From the NCBI GenBank assembly GCA_905221605.1, contig CAJNDS010002541.1, forward strand, positions 304,501 through 368,500: a stretch of DNA of 64,000 nt. The letters run 5' to 3'. The notes under the pieces were generated by a model. That model saw only the letters and a program-made list of their open reading frames with translations, had not been told where the DNA came from and searched no databases. How positions within the stretch are numbered: the first letter of the stretch is position 1; every line of letters begins with the position of its first letter. Made by a program: the position numbers and the translations under genes. This DNA is from Symbiodinium natans. Taxonomy: Eukaryota; Sar; Dinophyceae; Suessiales; Symbiodiniaceae. Shown one piece after another: positions 24,586 through 36,100 of this stretch.

Positions 24586-27400
24586 GTCTTTGGTTTTTGG
24601 GCGAAACGGGCAAGAAGGGTTTGGGGTTTCAATCTTGGGATATCTTCCTTTCGGACCTTAGCTTTAGCTTAGGCTTGGATTCCTCTTTTGGCTCCCCCCT
24701 AAGGTCTTTGTGTGGGGTTCTTAGTTTCGGCCCCGACAAAGGGTGGCCAAGCAGTTTGAAAGGGGATTTTTCGTATATGCGCAAACAGGCCCCAAAGGGG
24801 CCGCCTTCGGATGTTATCTGAAGTTTTACCACTTTCAGATCATGGGGGGTCACTGAACCTTCTGGGCATGTGCCATTGTTGGTCTGTCGCCCTTGCGGTA
24901 AGCTCATAGTGTCAGACTGGTATCAGATGAGCTTGAGCTACCCTACGCTTACACACTGAAAGAAGGGATCGATCCCAAATCAAATGCTGCTTACTCCTAT
25001 CCATAAACCTATCCCCAGACCCCAAATAGACTCAGACTCAGACCAATGCCTATATGACTCAGAACCAGAAGCTCGACATTCCAGCTCAACCCAGCAGGAC
25101 AATGCAGAAGCTCAGCCTAACAATTGCAAAGCGCCAGCCACGGCTAGTCTAAACCCACTTGTCTGCGATGGCAGGAGGACGTTGCGCCTCCGCAGGTGCG
25201 TCCTGCAGCAGAAAGGGAAGAAACGGATTCGCAATTTCGGGCTTTGGAGTGGAGTGGAGGGGCATGGGTTGAGGTGCTTGGTGCTTTTAAAAAGCCCCTT
25301 ACAATAAAGCTGAACCCTTGTAGCGGAAAATGCTAGCTTCCTCCTCCTCCTCCTCCTCCACCAAACCTCAAAAGCGAAGATGCCAACGGCTTTCGTATAT
25401 GCGCAAACAGGCCCCAAAGGGGTTGCCTTCGGATGTTATCTGAAGTTTTTACCACTTTCAGATCATGGGGGGGTCACCTGAACCTTCTGGGCATGTGCCA
25501 TTGTTGGTCTGTCGCACTGGTGTCAGATGAGCTTGAGCTACCCTACGCTTACACACTGAAAGAAGGGATCGATCCCAAATCACTGCTTACTCCTATCCAT
25601 AAACCTATCCCCAGACCCCAAATAGACTCAGACTCAGACCAATGCCTATATGACTCAGAACCAGAAGCCCGACATTCCAGCTCAACCCAGCAGGACAATG
25701 CAGAAGCTCAGCCTAACAATTGCAAAGCGCCAGCCACGGCTAGTCTAAACCCACTTGTCTGCGATGGCAGGAGGACGTTGCGCCTCCGCAGGTGCGTCCT
25801 GCAGCAGAAAGGGAAGAAACGGATTCGCAATTTCGGGCTTTGGAGTGGAGGGGCATGGGTTGAGGTGCTTGGTGCTTTTAAAAAGCCCCTTACAATAAAG
25901 CTGAACCCTTGTAGCGGAAAATGCTAGCTTCCTCCTCCTCCTCCTCCTCCACCAAACCTCAAAAGCGAAGATGCCAACGGCTTTCGTATATGCGCAAACA
26001 GGCCCCAAAGGGGTTGCCTTCGGATGTTATCTGAAGTTTTTACCACTTTCAGATCATGGGGGGGTCACCTGAACCTTCTGGGCATGTGCCATTGTTGGTC
26101 TGTCGCCCTCGCGGTAAGCTCATAGTGTCAGACTGGTATCAGATGAGCTTGAGCTACCCTACGCTTACACACCGAAAGAAGGGATCGATCCCAAATCAAA
26201 TGCTGCTTACTCCTATCCATAAACCTATCCCCAGACCCCAAATAGACTCAGACTCAGACCAATGCCTATATGACTCAGAACCAGAAGCCCGACATTCCAG
26301 CTCAACCCAGCAGGACAATGCAGAAGCTCAGCCTAACAATTGCAAAGCGCCAGCCACGGCTAGTCTAAACCCACTTGTCTGCGATGGCAGGAGGACGTTG
26401 CGCCTCCGCAGGTGCGTCCTGCAGCAGAAAGGGAAGAAACGGATTCGCAATTTCGGGCTTTGGAGTGGAGTGGAGGGGCATGGGTTGAGGTGCTTGGTGC
26501 TTTTAAAAAGCCCCTTACAATAAAGCTGAACCCTTGTAGCGGAAAATGCTAGCTTCCTCCTCCTCCTCCTCCTCCACCAAACCTCAAAAGCGAAGATGCC
26601 AACGGCTTTCGTATATGCGCAAACAGGCCCCAAAGGGGTTGCCTTCGGATGTTATCTGAAGTTTTTACCACTTTCAGATCATGGGGGGGTCACCTGAACC
26701 TTCTGGGCATGTGCCATTGTTGGTCTGTCGCACTGGTGTCAGATGAGCTTGAGCTACCCTACGCTTACACACTGAAAGAAGGGATCGATCCCAAATCACT
26801 GCTTACTCCTATCCATAAACCTATCCCCAGACCCCAAATAGACTCAGACTCAGACCAATGCCTATATGACTCAGAACCAGAAGCCCGACATTCCAGCTCA
26901 ACCCAGCAGGACAATGCAGAAGCTCAGCCTAACAATTGCAAAGCGCCAGCCACGGCTAGTCTAAACCCACTTGTCTGCGATGGCAGGAGGACGTTGCGCC
27001 TCCGCAGGTGCGTCCTGCAGCAGAAAGGGAAGAAACGGATTCGCAATTTCGGGCTTTGGAGTGGAGTGGAGGGGCATGGGTTGAGGTGCTTGGTGCTTTT
27101 AAAAAGCCCCTTACAATAAAGCTGAACCCTTGTAGCGGAAAATGCTAGCTTCCTCCTCCTCCTCCGGAAAACCTGAAAAACGAAGATGCCAGCAGCTTTC
27201 GTTCATGCGCAAACAGGGCCCCAAGGGGCCGCCTTCGGGTGTTCCCATAAGCTTTTGCCACTTAGAGGTTATGGAGGGGAATGTCAGGCTTCGGCTTCTG
27301 GTTTTGAGTCATGCGTGTTGGTCTGAGTTTGAGGCCTATCAAATGTCGGCAGTCCCTTTGTGATCAGGTTTTGTCGAAATGAGTTCATACAGATTTCTTC
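24586..27400. repeat. Tandem ~600-bp units in a dimeric higher-order array
   Basis: Units begin at the CGTATATGCGC landmark: 24772, 25394, 25985, 26610 and a diverged one at 27200. Lengths are 622, 591, 625 and 590 bp. Units 1 and 3 share a 25-bp block (CCTTGCGGTAAGCTCATAGTGTCAG in two halves) and an AATG that are both missing from units 2 and 4, so a 1.2-kb dimer was duplicated. Each unit holds an open frame on plus (24984-25307, 25433-25927, 26056-26523, 26649-27119) sharing IHKPIPRPQIDSDSDQCLYD and a basic C-terminal part. At least one difference between units in this frame is synonymous. A (CTC)n tract lies near each unit's end. Whether the frame is a gene is unknown. Confidence 0.85.
26056..26523 (+). 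CDS. Repeat-unit reading frame, doubtful gene
   Basis: This is the longest version of the type 1/3 frame (155 codons). The N-terminal 50 residues differ from those in units 2 and 4, because the 25-bp and 4-bp differences change the upstream frame. The last 105 or so residues are shared by all four units: an acidic Ser/Asp stretch, then Gln/Asn-rich, then a basic segment RRTLRLRRCVLQQKGKKRIR. No family was recognised. The match of the basic segment to the diverged copy at 18726 shows it is at least part of the repeat. It may simply be open by chance in recently copied DNA. Confidence 0.2.
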   Translation: MGGSPEPSGHVPLLVCRPRGKLIVSDWYQMSLSYPTLTHRKKGSIPNQMLLTPIHKPIPRPQIDSDSDQCLYDSEPEARHSSSTQQDNAEAQPNNCKAPATASLNPLVCDGRRTLRLRRCVLQQKGKKRIRNFGLWSGVEGHGLRCLVLLKSPLQ

Positions 27401-27430
27401 CGAGCCCATTTCATCCCTTTGCTGCCACAG

Positions 27431-27490
27431 GGCTTGGCCACCATCTCCGAAGATGAGGAAGTGGAGGAGGAGGAGGGGGAGGTGCGCTGA
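27431..27490 (+). CDS. Terminal exon candidate, acidic C-terminus
   Basis: A strong acceptor (CATCCCTTTGCTGCCACAG) ends at 27430. The next 20 codons read GLATISEDEEVEEEEGEVR and end with TGA 27488-27490. Upstream exons are unknown; the diverged repeat unit at 27200 lies just before. Support is the acceptor and an acidic tail typical of host proteins. Confidence 0.35.
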   Translation, partial: GLATISEDEEVEEEEGEVR

Positions 27491-27905
27491 CTCGAGGCTT
27501 TCGGGTTTCAGGGTTTAGGTTTAATGTTGAGCTGATTTTGAAGCACCCCGGCAAGCAAATCTTGGGCTCCCGAGCTGGGTTACATGAGCTCGTATATCAC
27601 AGATCGCCTGCAGCGCGCTGTGACTTGAAATTGAATTGTAGGCTTCTAGGGGTCTGTTCGGACGTCTTATTAGCCTGAAAGATTTGGGCCAGCATGGAAT
27701 GTTGACCACTCTAAACCCAAACCCTAAACCATGCTAGGCGGGTGGCAACACGAACCCTAAACCCTAAACGGCGAGAACGCCGCTGACCAGAAACCCTGAA
27801 CAGAAGCCAGGGTCCTTACAAAGGCACAAATGGTGGCTCTCAGGGTTTAGGGTTTAGGGCTTCGTGTTTAGGGTTTCCGGTTTAGTGCGACTGCATCTTT
27901 TTCAG

Positions 27906-28000
27906 GTGAGAAACGCCTTTATCGACATGCCGTCGCTGGGGAGCCCGAGATCGTCCTGTGCTGTATCGATGTTTTCTTTTCGGGAAGCATGGGTTTAGGG
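27906..28000 (+). CDS. Exon candidate starting VRNAFIDMPS
   Basis: The acceptor TGCATCTTTTTCAG ends at 27905, and the frame then reads VRNAFIDMPSLGSPRSSC and stays open to a TAG about 93 bases on. The donor is not clear. Motifs of the type NTFIDxP followed by RS-rich sequence occur in several dinoflagellate proteins as I recall; this was not checked. Telomere-like tracts lie immediately on both sides (27840-27890 and 27990-28020). Confidence 0.3.
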
Positions 28001-29132
28001 TTGAGGGCTCAAGGCTCTCAACCCTGAACCTTACACCAGCTGTCTCCAGCAGTGTAAAGTGTAGGGTTTTAGGGTTGGTGGAGCTTCAGGGCTTAGTTTT
28101 GTGGGGTTTAGCCATTGCGGTTAAGTGTTTAGGGTTTAGAGCTGAGGGCTTCCCGAAAGACCTAACCCTAAACCCTGAACCGTCAACCCCAAACCCACTG
28201 TTCAGTCTTCAAGCACAGGATTGGGCTCGGGCACTGCAACCCTAAACCCTGTCCTAAACCCTTAACCCTTAACCACAAACCCTAAACCCTAAACCCTAAC
28301 AGCCCATTGAATTGACGGTGCTGGTCGAAATGTTCCAGTTCAGCTTGCTCCATGGGCTTAAGGGGTTCAGGGTTCAGGGTTTAGGCTTTAGGCTTTAGGC
28401 TTTAGGCTTTAGGCTTTAGGCTTTAGGCTTTAAGGAGTAGCGTTCAAGGTTCAGGGCTTAAGGAGTCCATGCTGAACTAAAGAAGGGCCCCAGGCTGAAC
28501 CCAACAGCCTGCGAACAATAAACCCCTAAACTCCAAGAAACCTGAACCCCTAAACACTTGTTAAACCCTAAAGCCGGAATCCTCAAAACCCTCAACCCTA
28601 AACCCTAATCCCCCAAGCCCTACTCCCCAAAACCCTAAACCCTAAGACCCCAAAACCCTAAAGCCCAAAACCCTAAACCCTAAACCAAAGACCTAATTCC
28701 AACACTCCTAAAGCCTAAAATCCTCAACCCTAAAACCCTAAACCCTAATCCCCAAAACCCTGCACCTTAAACCCCTAATCCCTAAACCCCAACATCCTAA
28801 ACCCTATAAACCCCAAAACCCCAACACCCTAAACCCTAAACATCCCTAAAACCCTACCACCCTAAATCCTAAAACCCTGATCCCAAAACCCAAAACCCTA
28901 ATCCCCTAAACCCTAAACCCTAATCCCCCAAACCGGGATTTGCAAACCCAAGCTCGGGGCACTCGTACCCAGGACGGCTACACCGCTGACCCCCCAGCCC
29001 TCCTCGGCACCGGCGTGGCAGGCGGTGGCACTCAAGGCCACCCCCAGGGGTTTGGGGTTCGGTTTAGGCGTTGGGGCGGTAGAGAGCGTCGAGGTTCATG
29101 GCGTGGGGGTCAATGGGGGTTTTTTGGGTTTA
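28001..29132. repeat. Dense telomere-like blocks, strand-switching
   Basis: CCCTAAA motifs dominate at 28225-28310 and 28520-28935. A TTTAGGC array (about eight copies) sits at 28378-28432 in the opposite orientation. A short CG-rich island at 28940-29060 is coding-like in two frames. This is one of the densest telomere-like regions of the window. Confidence 0.85.
28378..28432 (+). repeat. TTTAGGC heptamer array
   Basis: About eight perfect tandem copies of TTTAGGC, a single-base variant of the common TTTAGGG motif, embedded in degenerate telomere-like sequence. Confidence 0.9.
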
Positions 29133-29372
29133 GGGTTTATAGGGTTTATAGGGTTTATAGGGTTTATAGGGTTTATAGGGTTTATAGGGTTTATAGGGTT
29201 TATAGGGTTTATAGGGTTTATAGGGTTTATAGGGTTTATAGGGTTTATAGGGTTTATAGGGTTTATAGGGTTTATCGGGTTTATAGGGTTTATAGGGTTT
29301 ATAGGGTTTATAGGGTTTATAGGGTTTATAGGGTTTATAGGGTTTATAGGGTTTATAGGGTTTATAGGGTTT
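29133..29372 (+). repeat. TTTATAGGG nonamer array
   Basis: About 27 tandem copies of a 9-bp unit (GGGTTTATA) with a single substitution near 29278. Because nine is divisible by three, all frames stay open and encode VYR, IGF or similar triplets. Flanking sequence to 29540 is a mix of TTTAGGG and TTTATAGGG. Confidence 0.95.
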
Positions 29373-30243
29373 ACGGTTTAAAGGGTTTCGGGTCTATAGG
29401 TTTTAGGGTTTACAGGGTTTAGGGTTTATAGGGTTTAGGGTTTAAAGGGTTAAGGGTTTATAGGGTTTAGGGTTTGTAGGGTTTAGAGTTTATAGGGTTT
29501 GGGGTTTAGGGTTTATAGGGTTTAGGGTTTAGGGGACTCACCTAAACCCTAAACGTCTCAAGCAAGTCTCCACAATAGCCTTCATGCAAGGACGAGGACC
29601 AAGTAGTCGGGGCTTCCAAGACAGAACTTCAAGGAGGGTCTAGTTTGTTTTAGGTTTTAAGGTTTAGGGTTATAAGGTTCACGGGGTTTAGGGTTTAGGG
29701 GGTGTAGGCTTTAAACGCTCGAGCCTTCAGTCCCAGAACTCAAACCCAAGGAAAGGAGTTCCCGACCGGGCTGAGGTTCATGATGGGGGTTCTACATGAT
29801 GGGCCCGTTTTTTGGCGAGCCTAGGGCTTACGGTTTTTGGTTTTAGGACCCTCGTTTGAGCTTATAGGGTTTTGGGATTTAGGGCTTAAGGATACCATCT
29901 GAGCAACGGGAAGGACCCAGACCCTAAACCCTAAACTTCGTAAACCCAAAGCCCCCTAACCGCTGCCGAAGCCCTACACCCCCAAAGTCCGAAACCCAAG
30001 AGAGACTCAAGAGCAAACCTGCCCACTGCGAACTGGTTCCTCGTAGGGAGTTGGGGGAGCTAGGGTTTAGGGTTTGGGGTTGGGATCCCAGCGTTCTTTA
30101 GGGTACCTAGTTCCTGAAGTCTTCCTTAAACCCTAACCCAGCAAGACAAAGTCCAAGGAGTCGCTTCAACAAGCCGCCGATGACCAGGCTGTGGCTCCTC
30201 AGCTCAACAAATTTGCGTAGGGGGTTTTCATACGTGATGACAT
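29373..30243. repeat. Degenerate telomere-like sequence
   Basis: TTTAGGG/TTTATAGGG mixtures run to about 29540, then scattered motifs on both strands separated by unique islands. No gene was recognised. Confidence 0.6.
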
Positions 30244-30639
30244 GGGCGCTCGAGCTCCGAAGAGTCAAATCGCAAGCCCTGGTCCTTAAGATTTTGGGTT
30301 CCATTTTTGCTCCAAGGAGTCAAATCGCAAGCCCTGGTCCCTAAGATGTTGGGCTCAATTTTTGCGTCAAAAACTCTAATCGCAAGCCCTGGTTCCTAAG
30401 ATTTTGGGGTCGATTTGTGCTCTTTGTAAATCGCAAGCCCTGGTCCCTAAGATTTTGGGCTGATTTCTTGCTCCAAAGAGTCAAATCGCAAGCCCTGGTC
30501 CCTAAGATTTTGGGCTCAATTTTTTGCTCCAAAGAGTCACATCGCAAGCCCAGGTCCCTAAGATTTTGGGGTCGATTTTTGCTCCAAAGAGTCAAATCGC
30601 AAGCCCTGGTCCCTAAGATTTTGGGCTCAATTTTTGCTT
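30244..30639. repeat. ~58-bp tandem repeat (AAATCGCAAGCCCTGGTCCC...)
   Basis: About seven imperfect units share AAATCGCAAGCCCTGGTCCC, TAAGATTTTGGG and TTTTTGCTCCAAAGAGTC. The last units are the most alike. Frames on both strands are open only because of repetition. Confidence 0.9.
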
Positions 30640-31031
30640 TTCCTTCTCTGCTTCTGCTTCCTTTTGACTGATACAACACAAGAAAGGAACTCATATGATA
30701 AAGCAATGGAAGGGTAAGCAGAGGGTGACTCCTTGCGCGTGGACCTTTCCATAATACTCCATCATATTCCTCCTCTCGGCCTATCTCTTCTGTTCCTTTC
30801 CTGACCCTTTTCCTTCTCCTAGTTCTTCCTTTTTGTTTGTTTCTTTTCGAAAAGAAAGAGGGAAGGGAGAGACAAGGGAGAGAGGATAGAGAAAGAAGAG
30901 TGCCATTTTCTCTGCGCCTTGTTTTGTCTCTCCCTCTTCTCCATTCATCTCTCTTCTATTCTTTTCTTTGCTCTTCCCATTAAAAATGCAATCCTTTGTG
31001 TCTCTCCTCTCTCCTTCTCTCTCCCTCCAAC

Positions 31032-31084
31032 GGGTATCCTTTTGGATCGTTTTCTGCATCTTCAAGCGAGAAAAAAGGACACCC
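31032..31084 (+). mobile_element. 53-bp palindromic element, copy 1
   Basis: It starts GGGTATCCTTTT and ends AAAAAAGGACACCC, giving terminal inverted repeats of 12-13 bp around a core TCGTTTTCTGCATCTTCAAGC. It is exactly 53 bp long and most similar to the third copy in orientation. Confidence 0.7.
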
Positions 31085-31099
31085 AAAAGAAAACACTGA

Positions 31100-31152
31100 G
31101 GGTGTCCCTTTTGCTCGTTTGAAGACACAGAAAGCGATTAAAAGGGACGCCC
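31100..31152 (-). mobile_element. 53-bp palindromic element, copy 2 (inverted)
   Basis: It starts GGGTGTCCCTTTT and ends AAAAGGGACGCCC. The reverse complement aligns along its whole length with copy 1, including the core, so it lies in opposite orientation. Length is exactly 53 bp. Confidence 0.7.
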
Positions 31153-31199
31153 ATTTTGGATTGGCAGCAAACCCAGCTGATGCTCATGGGCGATGGAAC

Positions 31200-31252
31200 G
31201 GGTGTCCTTTTCAATCGTTTTCTGCATCTGCAAGGGAGGAAAAGGGACACCC
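31200..31252 (+). mobile_element. 53-bp palindromic element, copy 3
   Basis: It starts GGGTGTCCTTTT and ends AAAAGGGACACCC with core TCGTTTTCTGCATCTGCAAG. Same orientation as copy 1, and exactly 53 bp. No target duplication is evident around any copy. Confidence 0.7.
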
Positions 31253-33110
31253 CACAAGAAGGAAAAGTAACATAAGAGATAGGGAGGGAAATTGAAGAAC
31301 TCCTCATTGTACTTCGTCATTCCCTTTCCTCTCTTCTCATCTGCTATTTTGCTTATTCGCTTCAAAAAGCAACATAAGGGAAAGGGGATTTCCTGAAGAG
31401 GAGAGAGGGAACCTATCTGTGAAGAGCAAGGATGGTTTTTCTAATTCGAAAGGGAATAGGGAGAGACAAGGGAGAGATGATATGGATGATATGTACAGCT
31501 TTGCGCCTTATTTTGTGATTCCGTCTCCTTGCTTCCTGTCTCTTACATTCCTTGCAGCACGCTTCCAGAAACATAGCATCCTTGTTATCTCTCCTCTCTC
31601 ACTTCCCTTTCCCTTCTCTTCTTCTGCTTCCTTTTAACTGATAAAACACAAGAAAGGAACTCATATGATAAAGCAGTGGAAGGGTAAGCAGAGGGTGACT
31701 CCTTGCGCGTGGACCTTTCCATAATACTCCATCATACTCCTCCTCTCGGCCTATCTCTTCTGTTCCTTTCCTTACCCTTTTCCTTCTCATAGTTCTTCCT
31801 TTTTGTTTTTTCTTTTCGAAAAAGAGGGAATGGAGAGACAAGGGAGACAGGATAGATAAAGAAGAGTGCCATTTTCTCTGCGCCTTGGTTTGTCTCTCCC
31901 TCTTCTCCATTCATCTCTCTTTTCTGTTCTTTTCTTTGCTCTTCCCATCAAAAAGGCAATCCTTTTTATCCCTACTCTCCCCTTCTCTCTCTCCCTCCTC
32001 TTCTCCTGTTCCCCTCTAAACGACAAAAACGCAAGAAAGGAAGAATAAGAGGGGAACGGAGGCCCTGTTCCTTGCTTCTCCTCTTTCAATGGATGTGGGA
32101 AGTGGGCGGAGTTGGCTCCTTGCCCGTAGACCCTCCCCATGCTTCAACAAACCCCTCCTCTCGCCCTATCGCTTCTGTTCTTTTCCTAGTGCCCAAACAA
32201 AGAACGAAAACGGGTTCCTTTACATGTTCATTGTCCGTCCTTTTGTTGTTTATTTCAGATGGAAAAGAACCAGAGAAGAGAAAGATAAGAACGAGAGGTA
32301 AGATGAACACGGCACCATCTTGTCTTTGCCCTATTTTTGCACCTCCCTCTCCTGTCTTCATTTCTCTTCCATTTTTTATTGCTCTTCCCATTCATATAGC
32401 ATTCCTTTTGATAACTCCTCTCTCCTATCTCTCTCCCTTCTCTTCTCTTATTCTCCTTTAAATCTCAAAAACACACAAAAGGAAGCTTCTTTTCCTTTTT
32501 GAAAGAAAAATAAAAAGAAGAATTGGTTCATTCCCTGTCCTCTCTTTCTATGTGTTGTTTGGCTTGAGACAAGGAAGGGAGAGATGATAGATAAAGAAGG
32601 GTGCCATCTTCTTTGCGCCTTGTTGTGTTCCTCCGTCTCCCTGTTTCTTGTCTCTTCTCTTCTTTTCGGTACCCTTCCAGAAAATCAAAATGGCCTCCTT
32701 GTTGTCTCTCCTCTCTCACTTCCCTTTCCCTTCTCTCCTTCTGTTTCCTTTTAACTTTAACTGATAAAACACAAGAAAGGAGCCTGTAAAGTAAAGCAGT
32801 GGAAGGGTAAGCAGAAGGTGACTCCTTGTGCGTGGACCTTGCCGTACTTTATCATATCCCTCTTCTCGGCCAATCTCTTCGGCTCTTTTCCTAACCCTTC
32901 TCCTTTTCATAATTCTTTCTTTTTGGTTTTCTTATTTCGAAAAGACAGTCAGAGTGCCATCTTCTTTATGCCTTGTTTTGTCTCTCCCTCTCCTTTATTC
33001 ATCTCTCTTCTACTCTTTTCTTGGCTCTTCCCATTGAAATTCTGTTCCTCTTATCTCTCCCTCCTTCTCTCTCCCTTCTCTTCTCCTGTTCACGAGAGCC
33101 TTCGACTTTA

Positions 33111-36100
33111 GGGTTGAGGAGAAAAAGAGAAGGAGAAGAGGAACTACTTGGTTCTTGTTCCCGAGGCCAAGTACGACTGAAGCCCTGAACTGCAAACCCT
33201 AAACCCTACAACCCTGAACCCTACACCCTGAACCCCCAAGCCCCTAGGACAGTGCCTCCGGAAGCGTTCTCGCAGCCGGCCCCTCAGACGGCTAAACCCG
33301 AAACCAAAACCCTAACCCTTTGGGTCGAGCCTTGGGCATCGGAGCTCATAAAGGTTTGGGTTCAGGGTTTAGCTGTGTAGGGTCAAGGTTCAGGGTGTAG
33401 GGTTTGGGTTCAGGGTTTAGGGGTGTAGGGTGCTGAGAAAATGCTGTCTTCTTCAGATCTACCTCCAATCCTCTGTTCTGGGATTCTGGCTGCATGCCAC
33501 ATGCAGTTCTGGTGGGATCTGCAACCCCAAACCGTACACCCATGAACCCCGAATGCCATAAACCCCTATACCCTGAGCCCTGAACCCTAACCCCATCCTG
33601 TGATCCCTCGATTTCGACCCTACCGTGCAGACACACACCGTCAGCGAGGCGGGTGGCAAAGAATAAGAAACTAAAACGCAGCAGGGCAGAAACTGCAGAG
33701 CATGAGGCTGGCGACTTCGATCTTCCCAGGACCTTCGGCCCAAGCATTATACAGGGTTTAGGGTGGAGCGTTTAGGTGCAATAGGGTATAGGGTTGGGGG
33801 TTAAGGGCATGGAAGCCCTTAGTAACTCAAACGCCAGGCCCCCAAACCTCTGAACCCTAAACGAACCCTAAACTCTAACCATCTAGCCAGGGGCCGTGTT
33901 GCATTGCTTCTTCGGCTGGTCCCTTTGAGATCTGCAGCGAGATTGAGGGAGGAAACGGAGGTCTTTCAGTTTGCATGGCTGAGCGGAATCTCGAAGTGGC
34001 CCAGAAGACTTCTTCAGACCCAGAAGCCCAAGATCAGGGCTTCAGGGTTCTCCCTCAACCCTACACCTTAAACACCTGCACCCTAAACCCTACACCCTAC
34101 ACCCTAAACCCTAAACCCCGCCCAAAGCTTTAGAGGGGCTTCAGGGAGTGACAGCAGTGTGAAATCCGGCAGGATCGGCCTTCTCGGGAAGGACCACTTC
34201 ACGTGGTTTAGGGTCTTTCGCGCTTGAAAGAACCCTGAACCCCAAACCTTGTTTAGGGTTTGTGGTTGGGGTATGTTGGGGTTTAGAGTCCAGGGTCAAG
34301 GAGGATGTCACTAATTAGACCCCAGACCCGAATCCCTCAGTTTTGTTTTGGGTTTAGGACTTTCGGCTTTTCGGGTTGAATCAATCGCTGGCTTGAGGCT
34401 ATAGGGTTAGTCATTGCGGGCTTTGGGGCCTACGGGGGGAGGGGGGGAGGCATTAAATCCTGACACCTTAAACTGTAGCGCATCCTGAACTGAAGATCGC
34501 TGTTGGTAGAATTTGGGGAAACCTTAAACCTCGAAGCCGTACACCCTGAAGCGCGACGTCCTAAACCCTATAAATCGTATAAGCCTATAAGCCCTAAAAG
34601 CCCTATCAGCCCTATAAGCCCGTTAAAGATTGAGGGTCTGGAGTGTCGGGGTACTAGTAGGGGGTGGTAGTCAGCTGCGGAGCGGCAGAATTAGGGCTGG
34701 TTTTGGTGAGGTGCGTGGGAATTTGCGGTCTGAGTTGGCCTCCACAATATCGGTCAAGTATCGTCTAGCGGTTACCTCTATTCATATATGGAAACTGCAT
34801 ACCCTTCTACGACGAAGACCTTTGAGTGGATTGGTTCACTTCGCGGTGCGAGGGGTTTAGGATTCAGGGTTAGGGTGCATGTGGTTCAGGGTTCAGGGTT
34901 CAGGGTGCATGGTCTTAAACTGGGTCTGGGAAAGGGCATCGTCACCAGCCAGATGCGGTCGCCCTCATGAATTCCTGGATAAATCCATGAAACGAATGGC
35001 TATGGGGCCCACACGGGGCCTGGGTAGAACGACGCCTTAGTACCAACAAATCCTTGTGTATCGGGCTTGCCAGAAGTCTTGGGTTTGTTTGCGCCAAAAA
35101 TCCTTCGATCCAACACCTTGGGAGGAGCTTGCCAAGGCCCGCAGGGTGACGGAAGAGGTCCAGGACAAGATGAAGGGGGGGAAGGCATTCGGATCCCTAT
35201 AAGGAGCGCTGACCCCAGAAAATATAACTAAGTCTATATTTATCTACCTATACATACATACATACATATATATAATACATATGCCCCGCCCCTCCCCCCC
35301 ATGATCCACATTCGGCTCAGGGGTCCAGGGGGGCAAAAGGCTCCCGAAGCTTCCCTCGGTCCCTCTAAACGCGGCATCGCAGGAGCACAATGAGATCCGG
35401 AAGCAACTCCGAGCATGGCAGTCGGAAGCGGATGCTCAGGTCTGAGGGTTGGAGGGCGGCTGAGAGTTTGAGTTTTTTGGGGGGGTTGAGCCCCTAACCC
35501 CTAAGCCTTATAACAGCTTTTACCCAAGACCCTCATCCCCCTTTGGTTTGGGGTTCAGGGTTTAGAAGGCCATAAAGGCTTAGAAGTATAAACCCGGAAC
35601 CCTAAACCGAAGGGGGTTGAGAGCCTTGGGGAAGACTGCAAAGGGGTTTCAAGAAAGAAAGCCCGTAGTTTCCCGGTTTAGGGTTGAGGGTGTAGGGTTT
35701 GCTGGTCATTGTTGAAAACCATTCCTTTTATGAATAGACTTAAACCCAATAAGAATATACAATGATCTGCATCGTGGGCCTGGTCTAAGTGGATACCCCA
35801 ACAATGGTGCAGTTTAGGTTTTTTTCCTCTGGGGTTTAGGGAGGCAGTTTGGCAAGAAAAACGCGGTTCTTTGCGACCCGATGCCCTAGAAACCATGAGG
35901 TGAACCTGAAACCCTGAACCCTCAACAAGCTCATGGCCAAGATGCTCCCCCCGCCAACCCTAACCCCTACAGCCCCCCCAACCCTAAACCCCAAGCCCCC
36001 CAAAACCTTAAACCTTGAAGCCTCGACAACTCCAACTCTGCAGTCAAAGTCCTCCAAGCCACAACACTTCAAGCACCCAATTCCTTTCATCAGAAGGTGT

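Larger units (their letters stand above)
30640..33110. repeat. Pyrimidine-rich repeat modules (four long copies)
   Basis: A roughly 390-bp module (CTTCTGCTTCCTTTTRACTGATA..., GTGACTCCTTGCGCGTGGAC, then a CT-rich stretch with GCGCCTTGTTTTGTCTCTCC) occurs at about 30640-31030 and 31606-32000. More diverged copies lie at about 32080-32460 and 32720-33100. Its second half (about 160 bp) also occurs alone at about 31460-31620 and 32565-32730. The plus strand is strongly pyrimidine-rich. Repeated short frames on both strands are not maintained between copies, so I treat it as non-coding. Confidence 0.8.

Noticed and set aside
25100-27100. 25-bp difference between 600-bp units as a spliced intron
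   Set aside because: The deletion begins 7 bp before the GT, so precise splicing does not produce units 2 and 4.
28940-29422. VYR and IGF repeat proteins
   Set aside because: Produced by the 9-bp TTTATAGGG array; no evidence of coding outside it.
28520-29540. True chromosome end
   Set aside because: Motifs are degenerate, switch strand and continue into non-telomeric sequence on both sides.
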